Positions 22,951 to 31,451 of a DNA stretch of 56,341 bases are shown in pieces (the stretch's first letter is position 1; each line of letters begins with the position of its first letter). The stretch spans positions 1 through 56,341 of the forward strand of contig JAIDUG010000013.1 in assembly GCA_029060305.1 (NCBI GenBank), written 5' to 3'. The position numbers were made by a program, and so were the translations under genes. The stretch is from Ruminococcus sp. Lineage in GTDB: Bacteria > Bacillota > Clostridia > Oscillospirales > Ruminococcaceae. The notes beneath the pieces are model-generated. The model ran no database searches. It was not told the DNA's origin and saw only the letters and a list, made by a program, of their open reading frames with translations.

Positions 22951-24016
22951 TTTTTATTACCTCAAAATCATTTATAAATATATCATACATATCCTCATTG
23001 AAATCACTGTCTCTTCTGTTATTTTTCCTGCCATACTTCTTATTATACTTTTTGCTGTGGTCTTTTTTATATGATTCATTTGCTTTCTGTGCATCATGTA
23101 ATGTAGTAATTCCTGCCACGTGCCATTTCTGAATAATGCCGTTCATATATCCGAAAATATTTCTTTTCTGACCGTCAAGTGTCAGCTCATATGCATATTT
23201 TACCATTTCAACAGTAATATTCATATTTTTCCAGCTTTCTATGAGTTTCATCTGATTTTCTGAAAGCCTGTCCATATCGATTGCACGCATTACCTGATAT
23301 TTATATTCATTGAATTGTACAAGTCTCTGTACTTCTTTTTCCGCCTGTTCTTTAGTAACTATATTATCTCTTGTCCATATCTCAGCCATTTTGTATATGT
23401 AATTAGGATAAACATTGTTGATAGATTTGCAGTATCCTACTAAAGTCATTATCACTTCCTTTGACATTCCTAAATCTTCATGCATATTTATAATATTTGA
23501 AGAATGTACGTGATTCATATTACCTAACACGGCCTGAACAGCATTTAAAAGCTCAGCTATGTCAGATGATTCCATTTTAAGTTTGAGTATTTCAGAGCCG
23601 GTCCAGTGACGTGTTGTATGTCTGGGAAGTGTTGTTTTTTTCTGTTCGGGTGAATTTTTCGGAACAGCTTCAGTCAGATTAGGTTTCACAGCGGATTGTG
23701 ATGCAACTGGTTGCCGGACATCTGTTGATTCTGTAGACAAAAAATCGAGCTGTATATTTTCTTCTGCCTGATTTGATTTATCTGATGTCAGCAGGTTAGC
23801 CTGTTTCCAGAAATTAACAGATTCCTGAGTTTCGTGTAAACTCACCCCTGTATTTTCCGATATTTCTTCCAGTGAATATTCTTTACCGGTATTTCTGAGG
23901 ATATACAGCAGTACTTTCAGCTTTTCGCCGGAAACTATTTTCAGCAGATTATCGGCAACTACACAAGGCACACCGAATGTCATTCCCAAAGCACTGTCAT
24001 TAACTTTAAATGTCAA
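22940..24016 (-). CDS. DnaD-domain primosome protein
   Basis: 358 aa, starting with TTG at 24016 behind GGGAGGAG. The N-terminal winged helix (residues ~30-85: LLYILRNTGKEYSLEEI and ENTGVSLHETQESVNFW) is DnaD/DnaB-N-like. A Gln/Pro/Ser-rich linker follows. Residues ~150-320 hold two DnaD/DnaB-C-like helical modules, the second ending with YMNGIIQKWHVAGI, close to the family signature YxxxILxxWxxxGI. The basic tail (KKYNKKYGRKNNRR) suggests DNA binding. It remodels DNA and recruits the DnaI-like loader encoded directly downstream in the same operon. Confidence 0.9.
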   Translation of the reverse strand: MTFKVNDSALGMTFGVPCVVADNLLKIVSGEKLKVLLYILRNTGKEYSLEEISENTGVSLHETQESVNFWKQANLLTSDKSNQAEENIQLDFLSTESTDVRQPVASQSAVKPNLTEAVPKNSPEQKKTTLPRHTTRHWTGSEILKLKMESSDIAELLNAVQAVLGNMNHVHSSNIINMHEDLGMSKEVIMTLVGYCKSINNVYPNYIYKMAEIWTRDNIVTKEQAEKEVQRLVQFNEYKYQVMRAIDMDRLSENQMKLIESWKNMNITVEMVKYAYELTLDGQKRNIFGYMNGIIQKWHVAGITTLHDAQKANESYKKDHSKKYNKKYGRKNNRRDSDFNEDMYDIFINDFEVIKNEI

Positions 24017-24053
24017 AAAAACTCCTCCCTCCGTATTAAATTTTACTGTATAT

Positions 24054-24082
24054 ATTATATCATATTTTTTTCAGATTGTCAC
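24054..24082 (-). promoter_or_regulatory. Promoter of the DnaD/DnaI-like operon
   Basis: On the minus strand: GTGACA (24077-24082), 17-base spacer, TATAAT (24054-24059), 37 bases before the TTG start. Confidence 0.75.
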
Positions 24083-24101
24083 CGTGCATAATGCACAATT
24101 T

Positions 24102-24548
24102 TTATTCCGAATATTTTTCAATAATTTGTCTTGCGGTGGAATATTTTTTCTTCCAATATATAAGTTTTTCGGCAGGAACGGCGTTTTTGTCTGTAATACG
24201 GCTTATATCTGAATTATGTTCTATGTCGGCAAGTTTCACTTTTCTTGCGACCGGATTTGAAACTATCTTTTCTATGTAATCAAAATAGTCCGTGTTCTTG
24301 TTATGGGTGAGAAGTCTCAGAGCCGTTATTACTTCTTCCGGAAATTCCTGTTCAAGCTGTTCAAAAGTCACTTCCGTATCTTCAATAACATCATGGAGCA
24401 GAGCAACACACGTTGTTATTTCGTCCGTCATCTGTTCAGCAACGTGATAAGGGTGAAATATATACGGTACGCCGTTCACGTCATACTGTCCGTGGTGGGC
24501 TTCATAAGCAATCCGCATAGCCTTGTTAGTCATTTCTGTATAAATCAT
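24102..24548 (-). CDS. Stand-alone HD-domain hydrolase (RelA/SpoT-hydrolase-like)
   Basis: 148 aa from the ATG at 24548, with GGAGGG upstream; the longer frame runs into a terminator. It has the metal-binding set of an HD domain: H in YIFHPYHVAEQM (~33), HD in ALLHDVIEDTEVTFE (~56) and D in KVKLADIEHNSD (~110). The pattern is that of the (p)ppGpp hydrolase half of RelA/SpoT enzymes, without synthetase, TGS or ACT domains, as in small alarmone hydrolases. It could hydrolyse (p)ppGpp or another nucleotide. It follows a terminator, so it is probably expressed separately. Confidence 0.85.
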   Translation of the reverse strand: MIYTEMTNKAMRIAYEAHHGQYDVNGVPYIFHPYHVAEQMTDEITTCVALLHDVIEDTEVTFEQLEQEFPEEVITALRLLTHNKNTDYFDYIEKIVSNPVARKVKLADIEHNSDISRITDKNAVPAEKLIYWKKKYSTARQIIEKYSE

Positions 24549-24560
24549 ATTTTCCCTCCG

Positions 24561-24595
24561 AAAAAACGGGACTATGCATATAACAGCACAGTCCC
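24561..24595 (-). terminator. Terminator of the foldase-like lipoprotein gene
   Basis: GGGACTATGC (24568-24577) pairs with GCACAGTCCC (24586-24595) with one wobble; the minus strand continues into six T (24561-24566). The T run ends about 12 bases before the HD gene's start, so some readthrough may serve that gene. Confidence 0.85.
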
Positions 24596-24616
24596 CGATT
24601 ATCATTTCAGTATATG

Positions 24617-25906
24617 TCAGCTTCTGGGTTCAAGTGATGAGAGGTCAAGTTTGAAAGGTGCATATCTCTTGAATGAGGAGTTATTTTTTTCAGGAATCAT
24701 ATTTTCAGCAAGACTTTCCATATAGTCGGTAAAATCGTCATTATATCTGAGTAACTGGAGATTGTATATATAGTCTTCAGACCAGTAATCATCTTCTGTC
24801 ATACGTTCCCTGAGGTCTCCTCTGATTACAACATAAAGAGTATCTTCGTCATATTCGTAAAGTGTAGCCTTATTCATTTCAAGTTTCTCAAATACAAACT
24901 GCTTGTATTCCCTGTCAGCTTTTTCCGCATCAGATTCCTCAGCGGTAGTGGTAGCAGTGGAATCGTCTTCTGTCTCGTCAGCGGTTGTCGTGGTGTATCT
25001 CTGTACAAGACGTTCATTTTCATAAGGGTCTGTAGTAGTTGTAGTCTGTGTATCATCTGCATCTGTAGTAGTTGTAGTAGTGGTGGTGGTAGTAGTTTCT
25101 TCATCTTCTGAAGCAGTAGTCTGAGTGGAGATATACTCCTCATAATCCTCTTTCATTTCGTTCATCTTGTACATTTTTTCCATATTGTCTTTTTCAGCGT
25201 TGACTTTTCTGACATAATCTTCCGCTTTTCTGCGTAAAGCCCTTTTAGCGTCATCACTGAGAGACTCGCCCTCTTCGTCAGTCAGGTCAATTGTAATGCA
25301 CTTTACTCTTGCAAAGTTTTCGTCAAAATAGTCTTTGAGTTCTTCTTCCGTACAGCCCTTTGAGCCGTCAAAGCCGTAATAATAGTCAAAGATAGCTTTC
25401 TGCATATACTCATAACCGCCGAAATAGTTGCTACCGCTACCGATAGCTTTTATAATGGTCTTGATAGATTCTTTTCCCACACCGTTCTTTGAGTAGATAT
25501 CTGTTCCCTCAGGGTCAAGCTGTTGGTCTGCCATATCATCAATATCAGTCAGTTCTTCGCTTGTCAGCTCTCCGCCGATTTTATTAAACTCACTTTCAAT
25601 AGCGGCAATATTCATACAATATTCCGTAGCCTTATCCTGAATCCAGTCCTCAGCTTCAAGATTATCAATGTGGGAAGATTTTACTTCCTTTACAGTAGGC
25701 TGAGTACCGTTCTGTTCAGCGATAATTTCTGCTGCGTCCTGATATGCACGGATAGTGTAGAAAATAAAAAGTCCGGAACTCACGTCATAACCGTCAGCAG
25801 TCATAGCCATTTCAGTACCTTTTCCGATTGTAGGAGTACAGCCGACAGCTGTTGCCACAAGTGCAAAGGAAGTCGCCGCTGCTAAAAGTCTGTTGAATTT
25901 CATCAT
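24617..25906 (-). CDS. Foldase-like lipoprotein with threonine-rich insert
   Basis: 429 aa with GGAGG upstream. Lipoprotein signal peptide: MMKFNRLLAAATSFALVATA then VGC, Cys23 being lipidated. Residues ~35-250 follow the SurA/PrsA-type chaperone arrangement (SSGLFIFYTIRAYQDAAEII; EEELKDYFDENFARVKCITI). The parvulin isomerase domain that should come next is missing. In its place is a low-complexity Thr/Asp/Glu tract (~262-330, up to 11 Thr in a row), then a charged C-terminal helix-rich segment. The role is probably folding or holding exported proteins at the membrane. The Thr tract may be a glycosylated linker. The encoding GTAGTAGTT repeats could vary in length by slippage. Confidence 0.72.
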   Translation of the reverse strand: MMKFNRLLAAATSFALVATAVGCTPTIGKGTEMAMTADGYDVSSGLFIFYTIRAYQDAAEIIAEQNGTQPTVKEVKSSHIDNLEAEDWIQDKATEYCMNIAAIESEFNKIGGELTSEELTDIDDMADQQLDPEGTDIYSKNGVGKESIKTIIKAIGSGSNYFGGYEYMQKAIFDYYYGFDGSKGCTEEELKDYFDENFARVKCITIDLTDEEGESLSDDAKRALRRKAEDYVRKVNAEKDNMEKMYKMNEMKEDYEEYISTQTTASEDEETTTTTTTTTTTDADDTQTTTTTDPYENERLVQRYTTTTADETEDDSTATTTAEESDAEKADREYKQFVFEKLEMNKATLYEYDEDTLYVVIRGDLRERMTEDDYWSEDYIYNLQLLRYNDDFTDYMESLAENMIPEKNNSSFKRYAPFKLDLSSLEPRS

Positions 25907-25945
25907 TTAAACATTCCTCCATTAAAATTTTACAAATACTAATCT

Positions 25946-25974
25946 ATTATACAACTTTTTTCTGAAAATGTCCA
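25946..25974 (-). promoter_or_regulatory. Promoter of the foldase-like lipoprotein gene
   Basis: On the minus strand: TGGACA (25969-25974), 17-base spacer, TATAAT (25946-25951), 39 bases before the ATG. Confidence 0.75.
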
Positions 25975-26044
25975 TACCCTTTGAAAAATTTTTTCATTCC
26001 GAGATGTTATTTTTATTTTTCATAAATTTATTTCCTTCTCTACC

Positions 26045-26073
26045 TTGACTTATAGCTCCGGAAATGGTAGAAT
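26045..26073 (+). promoter_or_regulatory. Promoter of the thyX cluster
   Basis: TTGACT (26045-26050), 17-base spacer, TAGAAT (26068-26073), 37 bases before the thyX ATG; first plus-strand gene of a six-gene cluster. Confidence 0.8.
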
Positions 26074-26110
26074 AATAATATATGTATTTATCACAAGCGG
26101 AGGTTTCATT

Positions 26111-26893
26111 ATGAAAGTAACCCTTATATCACACACTCCCGAACCTGAAAAACTCGTAGCAACTGCCGGTAAGCTCTGTTATTCAAGCAGTGATATAGAG
26201 TCTCTGAGGGACGGTCTTACAGATGACAAGATAAAAGATTATATTAAAATGCTTGTTTCCATAGGTCACGAAAGCGTTATGGAACACGTTTCATTTACAT
26301 TCGGTATCGAGGGAATTTCCCGTGCCTGCTCCCACCAGCTTGTACGCCACAGAATAGCTTCATACTCGCAGAAAAGTCAGCGTTATGTGAACGAAAACGG
26401 TTTCGAGTTTATAACGCCACCTGCTGTAAGTGCAGTCCCTGAGGCTGAGGAAGAATATATGAAAATAATTTCCGGTATTACTGAAAGTTATAATAAAATC
26501 GCCGGACTTCTTACCGAATATCATAAAAATAACCTTATTGCCGACGGAATGGACGAAAAAACGGCTCTTTCAAAAGCACGTAAGTTGGCGAATGAGGACG
26601 CAAGATTTATACTTCCCAATGCCTGCGAAACTAAGATAGTTGTTACAATGAATGTACGCTCTCTGTTTAACTTTTTCCGCCATAGGTGCTGTAACAGGGC
26701 GCAATGGGAAATCCGTGACGTTGCTGACGAAATGCTCCGTCTTTGTCTTGAAACTGCTCCTAATATCTTCTGTAATGCCGGAGCCTCGTGTGTTGCTGAC
26801 GGAAAATGTCCTGAGGGAAAGATGTCGTGCGGAAAAATGGCAGAGGTAAGAAAAAAGTTTGCCGTTTTACGAGGTGGAAACGATAATGCTTGA
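26111..26893 (+). CDS. thyX: FAD-dependent thymidylate synthase ThyX
   Basis: 260 aa from the ATG at 26111, with CGGAGG upstream; the open frame to 26045 covers the promoter. It methylates dUMP to dTMP using methylene-tetrahydrofolate, NADPH and FAD. The signature RHRIASYSQKSQRYV (~78-92) matches the ThyX motif RHRx7S. HESVMEHVSF (~56) and the C-terminal NVRSLFNFFRHRCCNRAQWEIR (RxxxxFFxxRxxxxAQWEIR-type) complete the active site; a Cys-rich tail (CVADGKCPEGKMSCGKM) follows. The next gene starts within the last eight bases, so translation is coupled. A folate enzyme (5-FTHF cyclo-ligase) lies three genes downstream. Confidence 0.96.
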   Translation: MKVTLISHTPEPEKLVATAGKLCYSSSDIESLRDGLTDDKIKDYIKMLVSIGHESVMEHVSFTFGIEGISRACSHQLVRHRIASYSQKSQRYVNENGFEFITPPAVSAVPEAEEEYMKIISGITESYNKIAGLLTEYHKNNLIADGMDEKTALSKARKLANEDARFILPNACETKIVVTMNVRSLFNFFRHRCCNRAQWEIRDVADEMLRLCLETAPNIFCNAGASCVADGKCPEGKMSCGKMAEVRKKFAVLRGGNDNA

Positions 26894-27767
26894 ATTTCGT
26901 GATATTGATATTTCTGACAAGGAACATATAAACAACTGTCTGCAACTTTCGGACTTCATGGGGTGTGAGTATACTTTCGCAAATAATATGGCTTGGAAAC
27001 GTCTGGCGGATTCTAAAATAGCGTTTTATAAGGATTTCTATATAGTGTGTTCTCAGACGGTAAACAATACCCCTTATTTTGTCTTTCCGTCCGGTAAAGG
27101 CGACTATACGGAAGTTTTCGGCGAATTAAGAAAGTATACTGATTCAATGGGAGTACCTTTGCAGATTACCGGCGTAACGGAAAAATATCTCCCTATGTTC
27201 AATGAAATTTTTCCCGAAAAGTTTTCCGTTGAGTACGACCGTGACAGCTCAGATTATATATACCTTGCTTCCGACCTTTCAGAACTTAAAGGAAAAAAAT
27301 ATCACTCGAAAAGAAATCACCTGTCGCATTTCAGAACGCTTGACTATAATTTTTCGCTGATACAGGAAAAGGATTTTGATGACTGTATTTCTTTCTGTAC
27401 GGAAGACTATAATAATAAATATCACGACCATTCTTCCGTTGCCGAACAGTATGCTATAAACACTTATTTCAGTTATTTCAATGAAATGGGACTTTCAGGC
27501 GGTATCATACGTATTGACGGAAAAGTTGTGGCGGTTACTGTCGGTGAACGTCTCAATTCGGATACTTTCTGCGTGCATATCGAAAAGGCTGACAAGTCTT
27601 TTTCCGGAATATATACAGCTATAAACAATTTATTTGTTTCGAGTGCTGTAAAGGATTTCAGATACGTCAACCGTGAGGAAGATTTGGGAATTGAGGGTCT
27701 GCGAAAAGCGAAACTCTCATACCACCCTGTTTTCCTGTTAAACAAATATGTTATTAATTTTAAATGA
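26886..27767 (+). CDS. DUF2156 / LPG-synthase C-terminal-like acyltransferase
   Basis: 293 aa from the ATG at 26886, overlapping the thyX stop. It has the doubled GNAT-type fold of the phosphatidylglycerol lysyltransferase catalytic region: FMGCEYTFANNMAWK near the N-terminus, KGKKYHSKRNHLSHF (~135-150, acceptor tRNA/phosphate-binding basic patch) and YVNREEDLGIEGLRKAKLSY near the end, diagnostic of DUF2156. No membrane segments are present, so this is the soluble form rather than full MprF. It may transfer an aminoacyl group from aminoacyl-tRNA, but the substrate is unknown. Confidence 0.85.
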   Translation: MLEFRDIDISDKEHINNCLQLSDFMGCEYTFANNMAWKRLADSKIAFYKDFYIVCSQTVNNTPYFVFPSGKGDYTEVFGELRKYTDSMGVPLQITGVTEKYLPMFNEIFPEKFSVEYDRDSSDYIYLASDLSELKGKKYHSKRNHLSHFRTLDYNFSLIQEKDFDDCISFCTEDYNNKYHDHSSVAEQYAINTYFSYFNEMGLSGGIIRIDGKVVAVTVGERLNSDTFCVHIEKADKSFSGIYTAINNLFVSSAVKDFRYVNREEDLGIEGLRKAKLSYHPVFLLNKYVINFK

Positions 27768-27781
27768 AAGGACTTTTTATT

Positions 27782-28324
27782 ATGATTTATGTATTTCTTG
27801 CAAACGGTTTTGAGGAAACCGAGGCTCTTGCACCTGTTGACCTGCTCAGACGTGCAGGAAAAAACGTTGTTACAGTAGGTGTCGGCGATAAAGTTATAAC
27901 AGGCTCACACGGTATTCCTGTTATTGCTGATACTACTGTCGGGGAAATAACCCTTGACGATTCCCTTGAAATGATTGTACTCCCCGGAGGTATGCCAGGT
28001 ACTCTCAACCTTGAAAAGTCTGAACACGTTCAGAACGCTGTTGACTATTGTGTAAGCAACAATAAGTTTATCGGTGCAATATGTGCAGGACCGTCGATTC
28101 TCGGTCATAAAGGTCTCCTGAACGGTAAAAAGGCGGTATGCTATACAGGGTTTGAAACACAACTGACAGGTGCAATAATCGGTGACTGTGCTGTTGAAAC
28201 TGACGGTATCTTCATTACGGCAAGAGGTGCAGGCGTTGCTGTTGAATTTGGTCTGAAACTCGTTGAAAAAGCAGTTTCAGCAGAGGAAAGCAAGAAACAA
28301 CGTTCCGCTATTCTCTGCGACTGA
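27782..28324 (+). CDS. DJ-1/PfpI family protein
   Basis: 180 aa. The ATG at 27782 has AAAGGA nine bases upstream and is preferred over the in-frame ATG at 27764 that overlaps the previous stop. Conserved Glu in FEETEALAPVDLLRR (~10-24) and nucleophile Cys in FIGAICAGPSILG (~100) form the family active site; VLPGGMPG (~65-72) is the glycine loop. The length equals DJ-1/YajL/ThiJ proteins. Proposed roles in the family are glyoxalase III/deglycase or chaperone; the specific one cannot be read from sequence. Confidence 0.92.
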   Translation: MIYVFLANGFEETEALAPVDLLRRAGKNVVTVGVGDKVITGSHGIPVIADTTVGEITLDDSLEMIVLPGGMPGTLNLEKSEHVQNAVDYCVSNNKFIGAICAGPSILGHKGLLNGKKAVCYTGFETQLTGAIIGDCAVETDGIFITARGAGVAVEFGLKLVEKAVSAEESKKQRSAILCD

Positions 28325-28326
28325 TT

Positions 28327-28908
28327 ATGGAAGATAAAAAATTACTGAGGAAAAATTTTTCAGAGATAAGAAAGAATATTCCGGACAGGATTCAGAAAGA
28401 TACTCTTATCCGGAAAAAATTCTCTGAAACTGCTGAAAACTATGATACTATCCTGCTGTATGCTTCTTTCGGCTCTGAAATTGATACTCTTTCCGTTGCT
28501 GAGGAACTTTTCGGAAAGTATGTTGTAGCTTTTCCGGTATCGCATAAAGACGGCATTATGACATTTCATATTGTGGAATCCCTTGCCGACCTGCACAAAG
28601 GTATGTACGGTATATATGAGCCTGACGTTTCTATGAAACAACCGGAAATTACTGACCGTACCTTGTGCGTACTCCCCGGACTTGCTTTTATGACAGACGG
28701 TGCAAGACTTGGTTACGGTGGCGGATATTACGACAAGTTTTTGCAGAAATATCCGCAGATACATAAAGTAGCCCTCTCCTATGAGGAACTTATTACTGAA
28801 AATCTGCCTGTAATGTCTCATGACATAAGGGCTGATTATATTTTAACACCAGAAAGGATGATATTCTGCCATGCAGAAAAAAAACAACAAAGACATTTTG
28901 GAAAATGA
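28327..28908 (+). CDS. 5-formyltetrahydrofolate cyclo-ligase
   Basis: 193 aa, starting two bases after the DJ-1 stop. It converts 5-formyl-THF to methenyl-THF with ATP. N-terminal KKLLRKNFSEIRK is the substrate/ATP-binding basic helix; the C-terminal loop ARLGYGGGYYDKFL (~135-148) is the ATP-binding signature, preceded by LCVLPGLAF. The folate link with thyX in the same cluster is sensible. The 3' end overlaps the mltG start by 38 bases, and its last ~12 residues (AEKKQQRHFGK) are basic and probably dispensable. Confidence 0.92.
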   Translation: MEDKKLLRKNFSEIRKNIPDRIQKDTLIRKKFSETAENYDTILLYASFGSEIDTLSVAEELFGKYVVAFPVSHKDGIMTFHIVESLADLHKGMYGIYEPDVSMKQPEITDRTLCVLPGLAFMTDGARLGYGGGYYDKFLQKYPQIHKVALSYEELITENLPVMSHDIRADYILTPERMIFCHAEKKQQRHFGK

Positions 28909-30190
28909 CATTGACGGAAGTATTCCTGAAGAACAGGACGGTGAAGTTGCTCCGCTGATTGAAGATTATGAAGAATATTCTCAGCCGGAATATGACTACA
29001 CCGAACAGGAAGAATATTCTGAACCTGCTCCCGTCCGTGAAGTTCCAAGAAAAAGAAAGAAGAAGAAAAAAAGAAAGCGTAGCCGTTTACCAGGGGTTAT
29101 CATTCTCACAACGTTTATATTTGCACTTTCCGTGTGCCTGTCGCTTGTGATTATTGCTTTCGGACGTGATATGCTTGGTATCGGAAAAAGTGACAGCACT
29201 CACCTGATTGTTATTCCTGAGGGTGCGACTACCGTTGACATTTCCGAAATACTGAAAGACGAAAATATTATAAAGTCGCCTAAGTGTTTCCAGCTTTTCA
29301 GTCGTCTGAGGAAGTCAGATGCAAGCTATATTGCCGGTGAACATTTTGTGCGTCCTAATATGGCTTACGAGACTATCATAAACGAACTTACAACAATTGA
29401 CGAGGTAAAACAACAGGATACAGTTGAGGTTACGTTCCCTGAGGGCTGTACTATATATGACGCTGCAAATATTCTTGAGGAAAACGGTGTATGTTCCGCT
29501 AATGACTTCATTTTCAATTTCAATGCAGGCGGTTTGGGATTTGAATTTGAAAATAAACTCCCTAATGATACTTCACTCAAATTCTACCGTATGGAAGGTT
29601 ATCTGTTCCCCGATACGTATTTCTTCTATGAAAATATGGAACCTGAGCAGGTTTGTCAGAAAATCTATCTTAACTTTGATAATAAGATGACACCTGAAAG
29701 ATACGCAAAAATGGAAAGTCTCGGTCTCTCACTCGACGAGCTTGTAACATTTGCCTCAGTAGTACAGAAAGAAGCAGCAAATACTGATACAATGCTTTAT
29801 GTTGCCTCTGTTTTCTGGAACAGATTAAGAAACTCTGCTGATTTCCCGTTATTACAGTCCGACCCGACTTCCAATTACTCGGAATTTGTACAGAGAAGAA
29901 TGGACGTGTATGATAAGACTATTGTTGATTCTTATGATACATATGTAAGTCCGGGCTTACCTCCGGGAGCTATATGTAATCCAGGTATCGAGGCTATCGA
30001 CGCTGTTCTCGAAAATGTAGAGAGTAATTATTTCTACTTTATCGCAAATATCTATACGGGACAGACTTACTTCTCTGAAACACTTGACGAACACGAAACC
30101 TATCAGGAAATGGTTGAAAATCAGGTAGACGAATATATTGCTTCTTCAATAGCAGCCGAAAAGGAGGCTGAAAAAAATGAGGAAACTTGA
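28871..30190 (+). CDS. mltG: Endolytic murein transglycosylase MltG
   Basis: 439 aa. It cleaves nascent glycan strands at the membrane during peptidoglycan synthesis. An acidic cytoplasmic N-terminus (~1-55) is followed by a very basic stretch (RKRKKKKKRKRSRLP, ~60-74), one membrane helix (~76-97), a LysM-like region (~105-165) and the YceG/MltG domain. Catalytic Glu lies in FASVVQKEAANTDTM (~298). SDPTSNYSEF, GLPPGAICNPGIEAI and FYFIANIYTGQTYFSETLDE are family-specific. The gene order mltG then U32 peptidase(s) also occurs in B. subtilis (yrrL-yrrM-yrrN-yrrO); the yrrM-type methyltransferase and one U32 copy are missing here. Confidence 0.95.
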   Translation: MQKKNNKDILENDIDGSIPEEQDGEVAPLIEDYEEYSQPEYDYTEQEEYSEPAPVREVPRKRKKKKKRKRSRLPGVIILTTFIFALSVCLSLVIIAFGRDMLGIGKSDSTHLIVIPEGATTVDISEILKDENIIKSPKCFQLFSRLRKSDASYIAGEHFVRPNMAYETIINELTTIDEVKQQDTVEVTFPEGCTIYDAANILEENGVCSANDFIFNFNAGGLGFEFENKLPNDTSLKFYRMEGYLFPDTYFFYENMEPEQVCQKIYLNFDNKMTPERYAKMESLGLSLDELVTFASVVQKEAANTDTMLYVASVFWNRLRNSADFPLLQSDPTSNYSEFVQRRMDVYDKTIVDSYDTYVSPGLPPGAICNPGIEAIDAVLENVESNYFYFIANIYTGQTYFSETLDEHETYQEMVENQVDEYIASSIAAEKEAEKNEET

Positions 30191-31394
30191 GGTACTCGCT
30201 CCGGCAGGTGATGAGGAACGTTTCAACGCCTGTATAAACTATGGTGCAGACGCTGTATACCTCGGAAGAAAACAATTCGGTATGAGGTCTTCTCCGCTTA
30301 ATTTCGATTTTGAACAGCTTGAAAAGGCTGTAAAGTCGGCACACGCAAAGGGAATAAAAGTTTATCTGACCTGTAATACTCTTCCCCGAAACAACGAAAT
30401 TCCGCAGTTTGAGCAGTTTGTGCGTGAAGCGGTTGAGGCAAAGGTTGACGCTCTTATCGTTGCTGACATCGGACTTCTTGCCCTCATAAAGAAGTACGCT
30501 CCCGATATGGAGATACACATTTCCACTCAGACAGGTGTTGTGAATTACGTCACTGCACGTGAACTGCATAATATGGGAGCAAAGAGAATTGTTCTCGCAA
30601 GGGAACTGTCTCTCGAAGAAATTTCTAAGATACGTGCAAAAACAAGTCCGGATATGGAAATAGAGGCTTTCGTACACGGAGCTATGTGCGTATCTTTTTC
30701 AGGAAGATGTCTGCTGTCTCAGTACCTTGTCAACCGTGACGCTAATCGTGGAGAATGTGCACAACCGTGCAGGTGGGGTTATCATCTTGTTGAGGAAAAA
30801 AGACCGAATGAATTTTTTCCGGTATTTGAGGACGAAAAAGGGACTTACATTCTCAACGCAAAAGATATGTGTATGATTGAACATATTGACAAACTTGCAC
30901 GGGCAGGAGTTGACAGTCTGAAAATTGAGGGACGTGCAAAGTCTGCATACTATGTGACAGTAGTCACCAACGCTTACAGAATGGCAGTTGACGAATACTA
31001 CAGAAATCCCGATAACTTTGTACTTCCCGAATGGATTCGTGATGAGGTTTACAAGGTGAGCCATAGAAAATATTGCAACGGATTTTTCTTTGGTACTCCC
31101 GAAAACTCTCAGTACTATGAAAACAGCGGTTACATACGAAATTATGACGTTGTGGCAGTCGTGGAAAAATGTGAAAACGGTACTGTTTACTGTACACAAA
31201 GAAACAGATTTTTTGCAGGTGATACCGTTGAACTGCTTGCACCGTCCGCAAAACCTGTTGTACTTACGCTTGATACTCTCTATGACGAAAATGAAGAACA
31301 GATTCAGACAGCCAATCACGCTATGATGAAATTTTCATTCAGGTCTGATTTGATTTTCCCGACCGGTACTGTCATCAGAAAAGCAACAGAATAA
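30177..31394 (+). CDS. U32-family protein (tRNA/rRNA hydroxylation type)
   Basis: 405 aa with AAGGAGG inside the mltG end (14-base overlap). It begins ELLAPAG-like (LEVLAPAGDEERFNACINYG), then ADAVYLGRKQFGMRS. The Cys cluster CVSFSGRCLLSQYL (~177-190), NRGECAQPCRW (~200) and the later motif VDSLKIEGRAKSAYYV are those of U32 proteins that bind an Fe-S cluster. Members such as TrhP and RlhA hydroxylate uridine or cytidine in tRNA or rRNA; the older name is U32 peptidase. Its position after mltG matches TrhP-type genes of Firmicutes, so tRNA U34 hydroxylation is the best guess. Confidence 0.9.
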   Translation: MRKLEVLAPAGDEERFNACINYGADAVYLGRKQFGMRSSPLNFDFEQLEKAVKSAHAKGIKVYLTCNTLPRNNEIPQFEQFVREAVEAKVDALIVADIGLLALIKKYAPDMEIHISTQTGVVNYVTARELHNMGAKRIVLARELSLEEISKIRAKTSPDMEIEAFVHGAMCVSFSGRCLLSQYLVNRDANRGECAQPCRWGYHLVEEKRPNEFFPVFEDEKGTYILNAKDMCMIEHIDKLARAGVDSLKIEGRAKSAYYVTVVTNAYRMAVDEYYRNPDNFVLPEWIRDEVYKVSHRKYCNGFFFGTPENSQYYENSGYIRNYDVVAVVEKCENGTVYCTQRNRFFAGDTVELLAPSAKPVVLTLDTLYDENEEQIQTANHAMMKFSFRSDLIFPTGTVIRKATE

Positions 31395-31400
31395 AAAAGA

Positions 31401-31435
31401 AAATCCCTCGGCTGAGAATGTCGGGGGATTTCATT
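31401..31435 (+). terminator. Terminator of the thyX-U32 cluster
   Basis: AAATCCCTCG (31401-31410) pairs with CGGGGGATTT (31422-31431) with one wobble, followed by a short T-rich tract. Confidence 0.82.
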
Positions 31436-31451
31436 GTTGCTGAATATTTTT

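Noticed and set aside
24874..25143. 89-codon Leu/Gln-rich ORF in another frame of the foldase gene
   Set aside because: It arises from the Thr-codon repeat tract read out of frame; not a separate gene.
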